Of a stretch of DNA of 50,916 nt, positions 17,777 through 25,656 are shown one piece after another. The number at the start of each line of letters is the position of its first letter. Position 1 is the first letter of the stretch. The notes under the pieces are model-generated. The model was not told where the DNA came from. It did not search any database and saw only the letters and a list, made by a program, of their open reading frames with translations. The translations under genes were made by a program, and so were the position numbers. Source of the DNA: an uncultured Eubacteriales bacterium (lineage in GTDB: Bacteria; Bacillota; Clostridia; Christensenellales; Aristaeellaceae); contig CACXBB010000009.1 of NCBI GenBank assembly GCA_902765735.1, forward strand, positions 1 to 50,916. Reading direction: 5' to 3'.

Positions 17777-18866
17777 CGCGATGCAGCGCGCCGTGGAGAA
17801 GTACCGCGCCACCGCGCCGTTCGCGGCGAAGAGCAACATGCTCCCCTACCGGGGCGGCGATAAGTGGCTCTCCGCCCCCTTCGACGGCAACAGCTGGTGG
17901 ACCGGCGGCTTCTGGCCCGGGCTGATGTGGCAGCTCTGGGAAGCCTCGAAGGACGACTGGTTCATGGGCGAGGCAATCCGCGCCGAGGACCTGCTCACGG
18001 CGGAGTTTCGGACCTTTGAGCGGCTCAACCACGACGTGGGCTTCATGTACCTCCTCTCCTGCGGCGCGCGCTACAAGCTGACCGGCGACCGGCAGGCCCG
18101 CGTGGACGCGCTGCACGCCGCCAGCCTGCTGATGGGGCGGTTCAACCCCGCGGGCTTCATACGCGCGTGGAACGAGCCTGACCGGACCGGCTACGCCATC
18201 ATCGACTGCCTGATGAACCTGTCGCTGCTGTTCTGGGCGTCCGACATCACCGGCGACCCCCGCTTCGCCCGCGTGGCCCGCATCCACCTGGACACCACCC
18301 TGCGCCATTTCCTGCGGCCCGACGGCTCGGTGTGCCACATCGTGGAGTTCGACCCCAATACCGGCGCGCGGGTGCGGGCGCACGCGGGGCAGGGCTGCGG
18401 TCCGGGCAGCGCATGGTCCCGGGGGCAGGCCTGGGGGCTCTACGGCTTCACGCTGGCCCACATCAACACCGGCGACGTGAAATATCTGGACGCCGCCCGG
18501 CGCGTGGCGGACTTCTTCGTCGCCCACATCCGTTCGGACGGTCTGACGGACTGCGATTTCGCCCAGCCCGCGACCCCGGAGCGCATCGACAACATCGCCG
18601 GAGCCTGCGCCGCCTGCGGGCTGATCGAGCTGCACCGCCTGACGGACGATGCCGCGTACCTCGCCGCGGCGGAGACGCTGCTGGACGGGCTGATCGAGCA
18701 TTGCTGCGACTGGTCGAAGGACACCTGCGGCCTGCTGACCCGCTGCACCGCCAGCTACCGCGACGATGCGGCGGGCGTGCACACCAGCATCGTCTACGGC
18801 GATTACTTCTTCGTCGAAGCGCTCGCGAAGCTCAACCGCACGGACCCCATGCTGTGGCGGCGGTGA
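17757..18866 (+). CDS. GH88 unsaturated glucuronyl hydrolase
   Basis: A 369-residue cytosolic enzyme that hydrates and so releases the unsaturated uronic acid left by lyases. Catalytic aspartates appear as Asp93 (NHDVGFMYLLSCGARY) and Asp150 (GYAIIDCLMNL), in the GH88 alpha/alpha-barrel, with the later WSRGQAWGLYGF block also diagnostic. The likely start is TTG at 17757, nine bases after GGGAGGTG and inside the 3' end of the DUF2264 gene; the ATG at 17781 is too far from any ribosome site. It completes the lyase, DUF2264, GH88 set. Confidence 0.91.
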   Translation: MRNSACDAMQRAVEKYRATAPFAAKSNMLPYRGGDKWLSAPFDGNSWWTGGFWPGLMWQLWEASKDDWFMGEAIRAEDLLTAEFRTFERLNHDVGFMYLLSCGARYKLTGDRQARVDALHAASLLMGRFNPAGFIRAWNEPDRTGYAIIDCLMNLSLLFWASDITGDPRFARVARIHLDTTLRHFLRPDGSVCHIVEFDPNTGARVRAHAGQGCGPGSAWSRGQAWGLYGFTLAHINTGDVKYLDAARRVADFFVAHIRSDGLTDCDFAQPATPERIDNIAGACAACGLIELHRLTDDAAYLAAAETLLDGLIEHCCDWSKDTCGLLTRCTASYRDDAAGVHTSIVYGDYFFVEALAKLNRTDPMLWRR

Positions 18867-18936
18867 CAATGCGTCGCCGCGACGATACCCATGAATATAG
18901 GCAACCGTTCAGTCCTGGCGGTAAATTGGAGTTTGT

Positions 18937-19177
18937 ATGAGAGTGGAGAGTGAAGAGTGGAGAGTGGAGAGTGGAGAGTGGAGAGTGGAGAGTGGAGAGT
19001 GGAGAGTGGAGATATAGTTAGCCGCGCACATAGCATTGCGGGAATAACAATCAATGTTCCCGCGAATAGAGGTGTTTCGTAACAGGAGATAACCTCGCTT
19101 CGTTCTCAGGCATTCTTTATCTCCACTCTGCACTCTCCACTCTGCACTCTCCACTCTCCACTCTCGGGCGTAGCCCG
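18937..19177. repeat. Composite repeat with inverted GAGTGGA arrays
   Basis: About nine GAGTGGA-type units (18939-19011) face an inverted array (19119-19165) of TCTCCAC/TCTGCAC units. The right array is followed directly by a small hairpin CGGGCGTAGCCCG, as in the copy ending at 26700. The core holds GCGGGAA...TTCCCGC and no ORF. It occupies the gap after the GH88 gene. Confidence 0.8.
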
Positions 19178-19232
19178 ACAACTTCCCGTTTGTCGTGACG
19201 ACTGAACAATTACGAATAAGGAGTTGACACCT

Positions 19233-19757
19233 GTGAAAGAGGCAAAGTATCTGATTGTGGTAGACATGCAGAATGACTTCATCGACGGCTCCCTGGGCAC
19301 CCCCGAGGCCCAGGCCATCGTCCCGGCGGCGGCGGCGCGCATCCGGCGGGCCATCGCGGAGGGTTACACCGTCATCGCCACGAAGGACACCCACAGGGAG
19401 AACTACCTCGAGACCGCCGAAGGCCGGAAGCTGCCCGTGAAGCACTGCATCAAGGGCACCCACGGCTGGCAGCTCGCAGACGCCATCGCGGACGCGCTGG
19501 GCGACAGCATCACGGTGGAAAAGCCCACCTTCGGGTGTGTGCGCCTGCCGGGGATGATCGAGCCCGCCGACCGCCTGACCATTGAGCTGATCGGGCTGTG
19601 CACCGACATCTGCGTCGTCTCCAACGCGCTGCTGGTGAAGGCGTTCTTCCCCGAGGCCCGGGTCTGCGTGGACAGCGCCTGCTGCGCCGGGGTCACGCCG
19701 GAAAAGCACGACGCGGCGCTTATGACCATGGCGAGCTGCCAGATCGAAGTGGTGTAA
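19233..19757 (+). CDS. Isochorismatase-family cysteine hydrolase (nicotinamidase-like)
   Basis: A 174-residue cytosolic hydrolase. The triad is visible as Asp in VVDMQNDF, Lys in ATKDTH and Cys in GLCTDICVVSNAL. The overall pattern, with RKLPVKHCIKGTHGWQL, matches PncA-like amidohydrolases that convert nicotinamide to nicotinate. GTG at 19233 is chosen over TTG at 19224 because AAGGAG lies nine bases upstream of the GTG. It stands alone between two repeats. The exact amide substrate is inferred from the family. Confidence 0.86.
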   Translation: MKEAKYLIVVDMQNDFIDGSLGTPEAQAIVPAAAARIRRAIAEGYTVIATKDTHRENYLETAEGRKLPVKHCIKGTHGWQLADAIADALGDSITVEKPTFGCVRLPGMIEPADRLTIELIGLCTDICVVSNALLVKAFFPEARVCVDSACCAGVTPEKHDAALMTMASCQIEVV

Positions 19758-19809
19758 CGCGACGCGAGAAAACGTGAATAACGCATAAAAAACGGGTTCT
19801 TCGCGGAAA

Positions 19810-20010
19810 GTTGGGGGATACCCCCTCATCAGTCGCGCTTCGCGCGCCAGCTTCCCCCCAGGGGGAAGCCTTCGGTCCTTGCCTTCCCCTTGAGGGGGTT
19901 CGAGCGCCCGGAAAACAGTCCAGTGGTGTTTTCAGCGAGAACGGGCCAGTAGGCCCCCGGAACGGTGTACCGCCGCAGGCGGGACGGATGAGGTGTCTGT
20001 AATCCCACAA
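19810..20010. repeat. Dispersed palindromic repeat without iterated ends
   Basis: Modules such as CTTCCCCCCAGGGGGAAG and CCTTCCCCTTGAGGGGG, with CGCCGCAGGCGGGACGGATGAGGTGTC at the end, match the cores of the repeats at 8000-8095 and 26549-26655. No array of short iterated units flanks it. The 340-base gap between genes is otherwise empty. Confidence 0.65.
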
Positions 20011-20023
20011 GAAAACGTGAAGA

Positions 20024-20061
20024 AACTAAAAAAACGCAGGGTCCGGAAAACCGGACCCTGC
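20024..20061 (-). terminator. Terminator of the surface-protein gene
   Basis: GCAGGGTCCGG pairs with CCGGACCCTGC around an AAAA/TTTT loop (20036-20061) and is followed on the minus strand by GTTTTTTTAGTTT, 39 bases after the stop codon. Confidence 0.9.
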
Positions 20062-20099
20062 CTGGTTGTGTCCTTGGGACACTGGCATGAACCTAAGCC

Positions 20100-20930
20100 T
20101 TAGCCGCGAACGATCTTGACCTTCTTGTAGGCAGCCGCGCCCAGCTGCTTCTTCAGCCTCTTCTTCAGCTTCTTGAGCTCCTTGGAGGTCATCTTGGAGG
20201 AAACCACGATGCGAACCTTCTTCGCGCCGTTGAAGGCACCCTTCTTGACGACGAGCTGCTTCGACTTGGTCATCTGGGGGAACGCGAAGGCAATGGTCTT
20301 GGCCTTGGTGCCCTTGGTGGCGTTCTTCTCGATCAGCACATTGTCAGCGTCGACGACAACGTTGGCGATGCGGGAATCGGCCAGCGCCCTGGAGGAGACG
20401 GTCACCTTGGGAGCCTTGGACTTCACGTTCAGGCCGGTGACGTTCTGACCTTCATCATTGGCACCGATGCCGTAGTCACCGGAACCGATCTTCTCAATTT
20501 CAGAAATCCTGAGCTTCTGTTCATAGCCCACAGTCGTCTCATATTCTACATACTGCGGTTTGCCCTGACTATCATAACCGACAAACTGTTTTACCGTCTC
20601 TTTGATCGGCTTGTCATAATCATTCCCATAACCGGTAACCATACCAGCAATATTGATGATTGCGCCAGCCTTCTTGGCAGCAACATCTGTAACCGCGGGA
20701 TGCCACTGGCTATACTTATCATCCGAATTGAATGCGATAGTATCGCCGTTCTTATGGGTCTCCGTGTAGACTCCGAATTCACCCTTGGTGTTGTAGGTCG
20801 TGGTATCGCCCTTGGTGGGAGAATACACGAACTTGTCATCATCATCCTCACCGGCAAACGCGACGACTGCCACGCTCAGCATCATGACCACAGCGAGAAC
20901 CATGGCCAAAACCTTCTTGAAGTTGCACAT
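20100..20930 (-). CDS. Secreted protein with BspA-like Lys-rich C-terminus
   Basis: A 276-residue exported protein with a signal peptide ending VVAFA before GEDDDD. The middle is polar, low in GC and Tyr/Asp-rich, unlike its neighbours. The C-terminal block KGAFNGAKKVRIVVSSKMTSKELKKLKKRLKKQL resembles the ends of Leu-rich BspA-type surface proteins of Clostridia. No catalytic motif is visible. The ATG at 20930 fits AGAGGTGA at the right spacing; the ATG at 20936 is too close to it. It is monocistronic with its own terminator. Function unknown, probably cell surface. Confidence 0.72.
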   Translation of the reverse strand: MCNFKKVLAMVLAVVMMLSVAVVAFAGEDDDDKFVYSPTKGDTTTYNTKGEFGVYTETHKNGDTIAFNSDDKYSQWHPAVTDVAAKKAGAIINIAGMVTGYGNDYDKPIKETVKQFVGYDSQGKPQYVEYETTVGYEQKLRISEIEKIGSGDYGIGANDEGQNVTGLNVKSKAPKVTVSSRALADSRIANVVVDADNVLIEKNATKGTKAKTIAFAFPQMTKSKQLVVKKGAFNGAKKVRIVVSSKMTSKELKKLKKRLKKQLGAAAYKKVKIVRG

Positions 20931-20982
20931 GTTCATTCACCTCTTAAAATACTTTGTCACCATTACAATGACGGATCGTCAT

Positions 20983-21045
20983 CGTAGCGACGCCATAATT
21001 GGCGTCCAATCTCGGACCCGGAACGCCAATTATGGCGTCTCTACA
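20983..21045. repeat. Pair of GACGCC palindromes
   Basis: GACGCCATAATTGGCGTC (20989-21006) and ACGCCAATTATGGCGT (21022-21038) face each other, forming a REP-type unit like those at 21478-21560, 40050-40110 and 1-60. Confidence 0.65.
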
Positions 21046-21418
21046 ATCCTGTTGGTCCCATCCACGCGCGCGTGTTCACAATGAATCCAAAACACACGAC
21101 CCGCATTATACCGAGATGTACGCGACCCCATCCGTCAGAAGACTGTATGCCACCCCTTCTCAGGGTGAGAAAGCAGGCGTTCCTTCGAACAGTGATCCCG
21201 CTCGCCGTGTTGACGCTCGTAAAGGCGAAGGACACGTTCTTCACCTCGACACCCTTGGCGGCGCGCCTCCCGATCGGGAAGCAGTTGCCGTCCAGGACCA
21301 GGCAGGCGATCTCGGGGGCCCTGGAGCGTCCTGAGTGCTATGTACTGCCACAACAGGCGCTGCGGCCCGCGCGAAGCGCACGGCTATTGCCGCCCCGAAG
21401 CAGCACGATCGTTTTCAT
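21041..21418 (-). pseudogene. Possible gene remnant
   Basis: A start with a good ribosome site (GGGAGGAG before ATGAAAACGATCGTG at 21418) opens a short frame MKTIVLLRGGNSRALRAG that stops after 26 codons. Another frame then reads IACLVLDGNCFPIGRRAAKG and VKNVSFAFTSVNTASGITV down to 21041. It looks like one broken gene, but I do not recognise the family and it may be chance. Apart from this and two palindromic repeats, 20931-21559 holds nothing I can support. Confidence 0.25.
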
Positions 21419-21477
21419 CTCCTCCCGTGTCAGTCTGCTTATAGAAACCCGCCGTAAAAGCGAGGATCTACCGATCC

Positions 21478-21560
21478 ATCTCCGCGTTTCCAACGGGCGA
21501 TGAGGGCATCGCCCCTACGATAACGCTGTTTCCGTAGGGACGCCATTTATGGCGTCCGGT
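21478..21560. repeat. REP-type palindromes at the end of the cps operon
   Basis: GGGCGATGAGGGCATCGCCC and GGACGCCATTTATGGCGTCC are two adjacent palindromes, each next to CCTACG/CGTAGG. They lie directly after the CpsD stop codon and could act as its terminator or mRNA-stabilising end. Confidence 0.65.
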
Positions 21561-22288
21561 CACTTTTTGTCGGAATAGTACTTGTCGGTATAATACTTGC
21601 TGCCGTAGTAGCGGCCGTAGTATTTGCCGTAGTACCTTCCGCTGCCCGCGCCGACGCGGTTCAGCACGATCCCCAGCAGGGGGCAGCCGGCGCGCTCCAA
21701 CTGCGCGATGGAATTGCGCACGACGCTCTTGGGCGTCACGCCGCCGCGCACGGTCAGTATCGCGCCGTCGCACAGATGGCCGATGCGCTCCCCGTCGGAG
21801 ACAAGCCCCAGGGGCGGCACGTCCAGTATCACGTAGCGGTACTTTTCGCTCAGCAGGTCCAATAGGCCCTTGAACCGGCTGCTCTCCAGAAGCAGCGAGG
21901 GATTGACGATGTTGTTCGCATTGGGGAGTATGTCGCCATACTCCAGGTCCGTGGTCAGCACGCAATCCTCCAGCTTTTTGTTGTCGGACAGGTAGTGGGT
22001 CAGGCCCCACAGCTCCTTGCCGTCCTCGCGGGAGATCTTGTAGCTTTGCACCATGACGGACTTGCGCATGTCGGCGTCCACCAGTATGGACTGCTCCTTC
22101 GCGCCCGCCATCTGCTTCCAGAGGTTCATGGCCACGAAGCTCTTGCCCTCGTTGGGCTCGGAACTGACGACCATGATTTTATTGATATCGCTGCCGAAAA
22201 AGCTGACGTTGATGCGAAGCCGGTTGATGGCCTCCTCGACGGAGTAAGGCAGCTGCGGGTTGACCTCAATAATCGCTTTCGTGTTCAT
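21560..22288 (-). CDS. cpsD: CpsD/CapB-type bacterial tyrosine kinase
   Basis: A 242-residue cytosolic BY-kinase that autophosphorylates and controls capsule or exopolysaccharide export with CpsC. Walker A is SSEPNEGKS (42-50), Walker A' is VDADMRKS (Asp71, Asp73), Walker B is YVILDVPP. The C-terminal tail has ten tyrosines in a YYGKYYGRYYGSKYYTDKYY cluster, the expected autophosphorylation site. It overlaps cpsC by ATGA, so the two are translationally coupled. It is the last gene of the operon; no polymer biosynthesis genes follow. Confidence 0.93.
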   Translation of the reverse strand: MNTKAIIEVNPQLPYSVEEAINRLRINVSFFGSDINKIMVVSSEPNEGKSFVAMNLWKQMAGAKEQSILVDADMRKSVMVQSYKISREDGKELWGLTHYLSDNKKLEDCVLTTDLEYGDILPNANNIVNPSLLLESSRFKGLLDLLSEKYRYVILDVPPLGLVSDGERIGHLCDGAILTVRGGVTPKSVVRNSIAQLERAGCPLLGIVLNRVGAGSGRYYGKYYGRYYGSKYYTDKYYSDKK

Positions 22289-23118
22289 GCCTGCGCTCCT
22301 TTATGCTTTTCGGTCTTCTTTTTTTTAGAGCGCCGCTTGCGTTTGGAGAATCCCAAATGCTTTTTATCGTCGTCGTCATCATCTACCACGCTTTCGATCC
22401 TGCCCTCGGGGATCACGGTCAGCGGCATGATGCCGAACGCCTTTTCAAGATCCTCCGAGCTCTTGATGGTATCGTCCATCATATACATCGCCGTGAGAAC
22501 GCCCAACACGATCACCAGCATGAGCATTGCGCCGATAATCACGTTCTTGGAGAGCGAGGGCGAGCTCCTGCGGGTGGGCAGCACGGCCGTCTCGGCGATG
22601 CTCGGAGAGGGTGCCTCCATCACCTTGGGAAGCTGAATCTTCGCGGTCTTCGCCATCTGGTTGGCGATCTCCATGGCCTCCTGGGGGTCGGTGCTGGTGG
22701 CGGAGATCTTCACGATGCGCGTATTCTGAACCACGCTCAGGCTGATCATCCTGACCAGCTGCTCATAGGTATAATCCAGCTCCAGCTTGTCGATGACGTC
22801 CTCGATGACGGGACGGCTCTTCATCAGCTCCACATAGTCGTTGGACAGGGAGCTGCCCAGGTTCAGGTCCGCGAGGTTGACCACGGAATCGCTGGAGGCT
22901 GACACCATGTACATCCTTGAATCCGCGGTGTACTTGTTCGGCACCAGGTAGTGGGTATACAGCCCTGCAATCAGCGCGCCGACGACCACGGCGGCAATCA
23001 GCAGCGGCAGCTTGCTCATGTAAAAACCCAGCAGATCGAGGAGATCGATTTCCATCGTGTCGTCGATTCCCTGACTGTTTGTCTGCGTTCTCATCAGCTT
23101 GTTGTCATCCATGCTCAT
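22285..23118 (-). CDS. cpsC: CpsC/Wzz-type chain-length and kinase-modulator protein
   Basis: A 277-residue membrane protein with two transmembrane segments (about 37-57 and 199-219) enclosing an extracellular Wzz-like domain. Its cytosolic C-terminus activates CpsD in characterised systems. After the second segment it has an unusual run of six aspartates and then a Lys/Arg-rich tail (KRKRRSKKKKTEKHK), a charge-patterned end longer than in typical CpsC. It overlaps both neighbours by ATGA. Confidence 0.9.
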   Translation of the reverse strand: MSMDDNKLMRTQTNSQGIDDTMEIDLLDLLGFYMSKLPLLIAAVVVGALIAGLYTHYLVPNKYTADSRMYMVSASSDSVVNLADLNLGSSLSNDYVELMKSRPVIEDVIDKLELDYTYEQLVRMISLSVVQNTRIVKISATSTDPQEAMEIANQMAKTAKIQLPKVMEAPSPSIAETAVLPTRRSSPSLSKNVIIGAMLMLVIVLGVLTAMYMMDDTIKSSEDLEKAFGIMPLTVIPEGRIESVVDDDDDDKKHLGFSKRKRRSKKKKTEKHKGAQA

Positions 23119-24389
23119 TTCTCATCCTTGCCGTCCGCGTTTTTTTCATCCGTATCCGGTTCGAGGTCTCCGTCATCCGAATCCTCGTCGATATTGTCCT
23201 CATCGTCCGAATACGCATCGTCCGAGTCCTCTTCGTCCCAGTCTTCCTCGTCCGAATCTTCCTCGTCCGAATCTTCCTCGTCGTCGAGCTCGACGTCGTC
23301 GTAGTCCTCGTCGTCCTCGTCCTCACTGCCGGGATCGAGATCATCGGCCGTAATGTGGACCAGCGAGAACATATCGATCATCACATCCCGCACGGACTCG
23401 GGATCCGGATAAAATTCCTCGTGCGGCTGGTCTTCTTCCAAGACGTAGCCCAGCTTCGTCTCACCCTTTATGGTGTGTATGCCCTTATCCTCGCCCTTGA
23501 GCAGCTTCTGGGCGATCCTGGAGAAGTCGGTGCCGTTCATGTTGGTCACGGCAACGTCCTTGAGCATGTTGAAGAACTCGGCGCCGAACTTGGGGTTCTC
23601 CATGGTCTTCTGCTTGACCTTGTCAAAGAAGGCGCCCATGTACTGCCGCTGGCGCTCCATGCGCTTGGCGTTCTGGCCCTCGGTGACGGTCATGCGGGCG
23701 CGCAGGAACTCCTCGGCCTGCTTGTCATCCAGAACCAGCGTTTTACCCTTGGTGAACTCGGAATCCGCCGCGTCCAGATCGTCCTCAATGGTGACCTCCA
23801 CGCCGCCGACCGTGTGGTTCAGCGTGCCGATGTCATTCATGTTGATGACGAAGTAGCCGTCGATGTTTTCCATCTGGCCCAGGTAGTTCTTCACCGCGTT
23901 CACGGTGTTCTCCGCGGCCATCTCGGGCGATTTGCCGTACCAGTGGGCTGTGCAGATCTGCTGGTCGCGGAAGCTGATCACCCCGCCGTCGGGAGCGCGC
24001 TCATCGACGGACGTGATGGTGTTTCGGTCGATCTCGATATAGCCGATGGTGTTTTCCGTGTGGTCGATCACCATCAACAGCAGGAAGTCGGCCATCGGGC
24101 CGTTGTAGTCGTTCGGATCGTCGTTGCCGCTGCCGCTGTTGTCCGTTCCGACGAACAGGAAGGTCTCCACACGGTGATCGAAGCCGTACAGCTCGTGGTC
24201 CAGCACGAGCACGTTTTCCTCCGTCCAGAGAGACGCCTGCAGCTTGGCCCTTTTCACCTTGAGCTCCGCTTCCAGCGCGCTCTGCTGCTTGCGCTCATAC
24301 AGCGTGACGCCGCCGAATATGACCGCGATCACCAGTATGAATGCCACGGCGGAGACGATCATCCGCACGCTTACCGAACTGTTCCTCAT
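23115..24389 (-). CDS. LCP (LytR-CpsA-Psr) family glycopolymer ligase with acidic tail
   Basis: A 424-residue protein with an N-terminal membrane anchor (about 8-30), then an extracellular LCP domain: FLFVGTDN near its start, GPMADFLLLMVID, the Arg/Asp block EIDRNTITS, and ARMTVTEGQNAKRMERQRQYM. LCP enzymes move polyprenyl-linked polymers to peptidoglycan, so it should anchor the capsule. Residues 350-424 form a tail of mostly Asp, Glu and Ser encoded by repeats of GAAGATTCGGACGAG; I know no function for it. The ATG at 24389 follows GGAAGG; a TTG at 24401 is possible. It overlaps cpsC by ATGA. Confidence 0.9.
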   Translation of the reverse strand: MRNSSVSVRMIVSAVAFILVIAVIFGGVTLYERKQQSALEAELKVKRAKLQASLWTEENVLVLDHELYGFDHRVETFLFVGTDNSGSGNDDPNDYNGPMADFLLLMVIDHTENTIGYIEIDRNTITSVDERAPDGGVISFRDQQICTAHWYGKSPEMAAENTVNAVKNYLGQMENIDGYFVINMNDIGTLNHTVGGVEVTIEDDLDAADSEFTKGKTLVLDDKQAEEFLRARMTVTEGQNAKRMERQRQYMGAFFDKVKQKTMENPKFGAEFFNMLKDVAVTNMNGTDFSRIAQKLLKGEDKGIHTIKGETKLGYVLEEDQPHEEFYPDPESVRDVMIDMFSLVHITADDLDPGSEDEDDEDYDDVELDDEEDSDEEDSDEEDWDEEDSDDAYSDDEDNIDEDSDDGDLEPDTDEKNADGKDEK

Positions 24390-24411
24390 GAATCCTTCCA
24401 ACTTCGCCGGA

Positions 24412-25140
24412 TCAAAGCCCCAGCGCTTCCCTCGTGGTTTTTTCGATGTCCTTCAGCGCCCCGGCCCCCAGCTCGGTCTCAATGGCCGCCCGGGCCCCCG
24501 CCATGTTGGGAACGCGCCCCTCCATGTTGTGGCAGTCAGAGCCGACGATCAGCCGCGGATGCTCCGCCAGGAAGTCCATGCAGAACCTCCGCTTCTTGTC
24601 CGAATGGAAGAGCCCGCGCTTCTTGATGAAGCTCCCGGCGTTGATCTGCGGCGTCAGCGGCAGATCGAACACCCGGTTCCACACGCGCCTGTCCCGCTGA
24701 AACTCCCAGTAGCGCTCGATGTGCGCCAGCACGATGTTCAGCTTCTGCTTTCGGATGAGGTCCTCCACATCCGTGAGCATGCCGTCCTTCCACTGTTCAA
24801 AGGGCATCTCCAGCAGCAGCGTGCGCGTATCCCCGACGACCAGGCGGCTCACGCCGTCGGCGCGACCCATGCCCTGGAAGTAGTACACCTCCGCGCCGGT
24901 CATGATCTCCGGCAGCGCCTCCGCCGCCTCGCGCCTCACGCGCTCGGTCTTTTCAAGCGCCGCCTCGCGCCTCGACAAAAAGGCGTCAATGGACGTCCGG
25001 TTCGCGTAGAAGTGCGGCGTCGCGACCACCAGTTCAACGCCCTGGCGCTTTTCCTCGCGCAGCATCGCTTCCGTCATCCCCGTGTCCCTGCTGCCGTCGT
25101 CGATTCCCGGCAGAATGTGGGTGTGAAAGTCTATCACCAC
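24412..25140 (-). CDS. cpsB: CpsB/YwqE-type PHP tyrosine-protein phosphatase
   Basis: A 242-residue cytosolic metal-dependent phosphatase that dephosphorylates CpsD. Metal-binding PHP motifs are visible: DFHTHILPGIDDG at the N-terminus, ATPHFY, GAEVYY, LAHIERY and IVGSDCHN. The open frame continues upstream to 25230, but GTG at 25140 is chosen because AGAGGA lies six bases before it and the PHP motif then starts at residue 4. It is first in the four-gene capsule control operon. Confidence 0.9.
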   Translation of the reverse strand: MVIDFHTHILPGIDDGSRDTGMTEAMLREEKRQGVELVVATPHFYANRTSIDAFLSRREAALEKTERVRREAAEALPEIMTGAEVYYFQGMGRADGVSRLVVGDTRTLLLEMPFEQWKDGMLTDVEDLIRKQKLNIVLAHIERYWEFQRDRRVWNRVFDLPLTPQINAGSFIKKRGLFHSDKKRRFCMDFLAEHPRLIVGSDCHNMEGRVPNMAGARAAIETELGAGALKDIEKTTREALGL

Positions 25141-25600
25141 ATTACATCCTCTTTGCGATGATCTCCCCTGTCCATACAGGTCGAAGTCCGGTAACTCCAT
25201 CATGTAACCGTCTGCTGAATGCAAACACATGGCGGCCCGCTGAAACCCTTCAACGCGCCCATCCTATTTTGCTTTATTATAATACCACTATTTCGGTTAA
25301 ATGTCCACTGTTTTCCATAAAATTCACACCCATTTTCCGATAAAAACATCCCCCGCCCGGCAAATCTTTACGGTTTTTTAATTTTTTGGCCCCTGCGGGT
25401 TCAAAATTTAGCCTATAAATCGTCGAATTCCGTGTGCCCGTCGCATTCCCGGCGCTATTTGTTAATTTTTTATTCATTATTGTCCTCCAACCCTGCCGGG
25501 TCCCGTTTTTCACGCAGGCATAACATCGCCGGGCCGCGCGGCGGTCGATTCCGGCGCGTTTTCTTTCAATATGATACTACACAAAACCGCGATAATATGC
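25141..25600. other. AT-rich intergenic region upstream of the cps operon
   Basis: On the minus strand TATAAT (plus ATTATA, 25276-25281) is a likely -10 for cpsB, with no good -35. A 66-codon minus-strand frame starting ATGAATAAAAAATTAAC, with GGAGGACAATA upstream, ends at 25277; it has no recognisable family and overlaps the promoter, so it is at best a leader peptide. Otherwise nothing is seen. Confidence 0.4.
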
Positions 25601-25606
25601 TATAAT
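25598..25606 (+). promoter_or_regulatory. Extended -10 promoter
   Basis: TGCTATAAT is a perfect extended -10 with only a weak -35 upstream. It lies about 50 bases before the ATG of the membrane-anchored protein. Confidence 0.55.
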
Positions 25607-25656
25607 ACTCCTCGGGCGCAAGGCCCGGACGTCAATCAAAGCGAGGAGAGGACCCC

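Noticed and set aside
18939-19165. Possible CRISPR array
   Set aside because: The period is only 7-8 bases, there are no spacers and the right side is the inverted complement of the left.
23160-23340. Ser-rich plus-strand protein in the cps region
   Set aside because: It is the antisense reading of the LCP acidic tail; the repeats of GAAGATTCGGACGAG belong to the minus-strand gene.
25277-25474. Small minus-strand gene before the cps operon
   Set aside because: It has a plausible ribosome site but no family, is AT-rich intergenic sequence and overlaps the likely -10. Kept only as a note.
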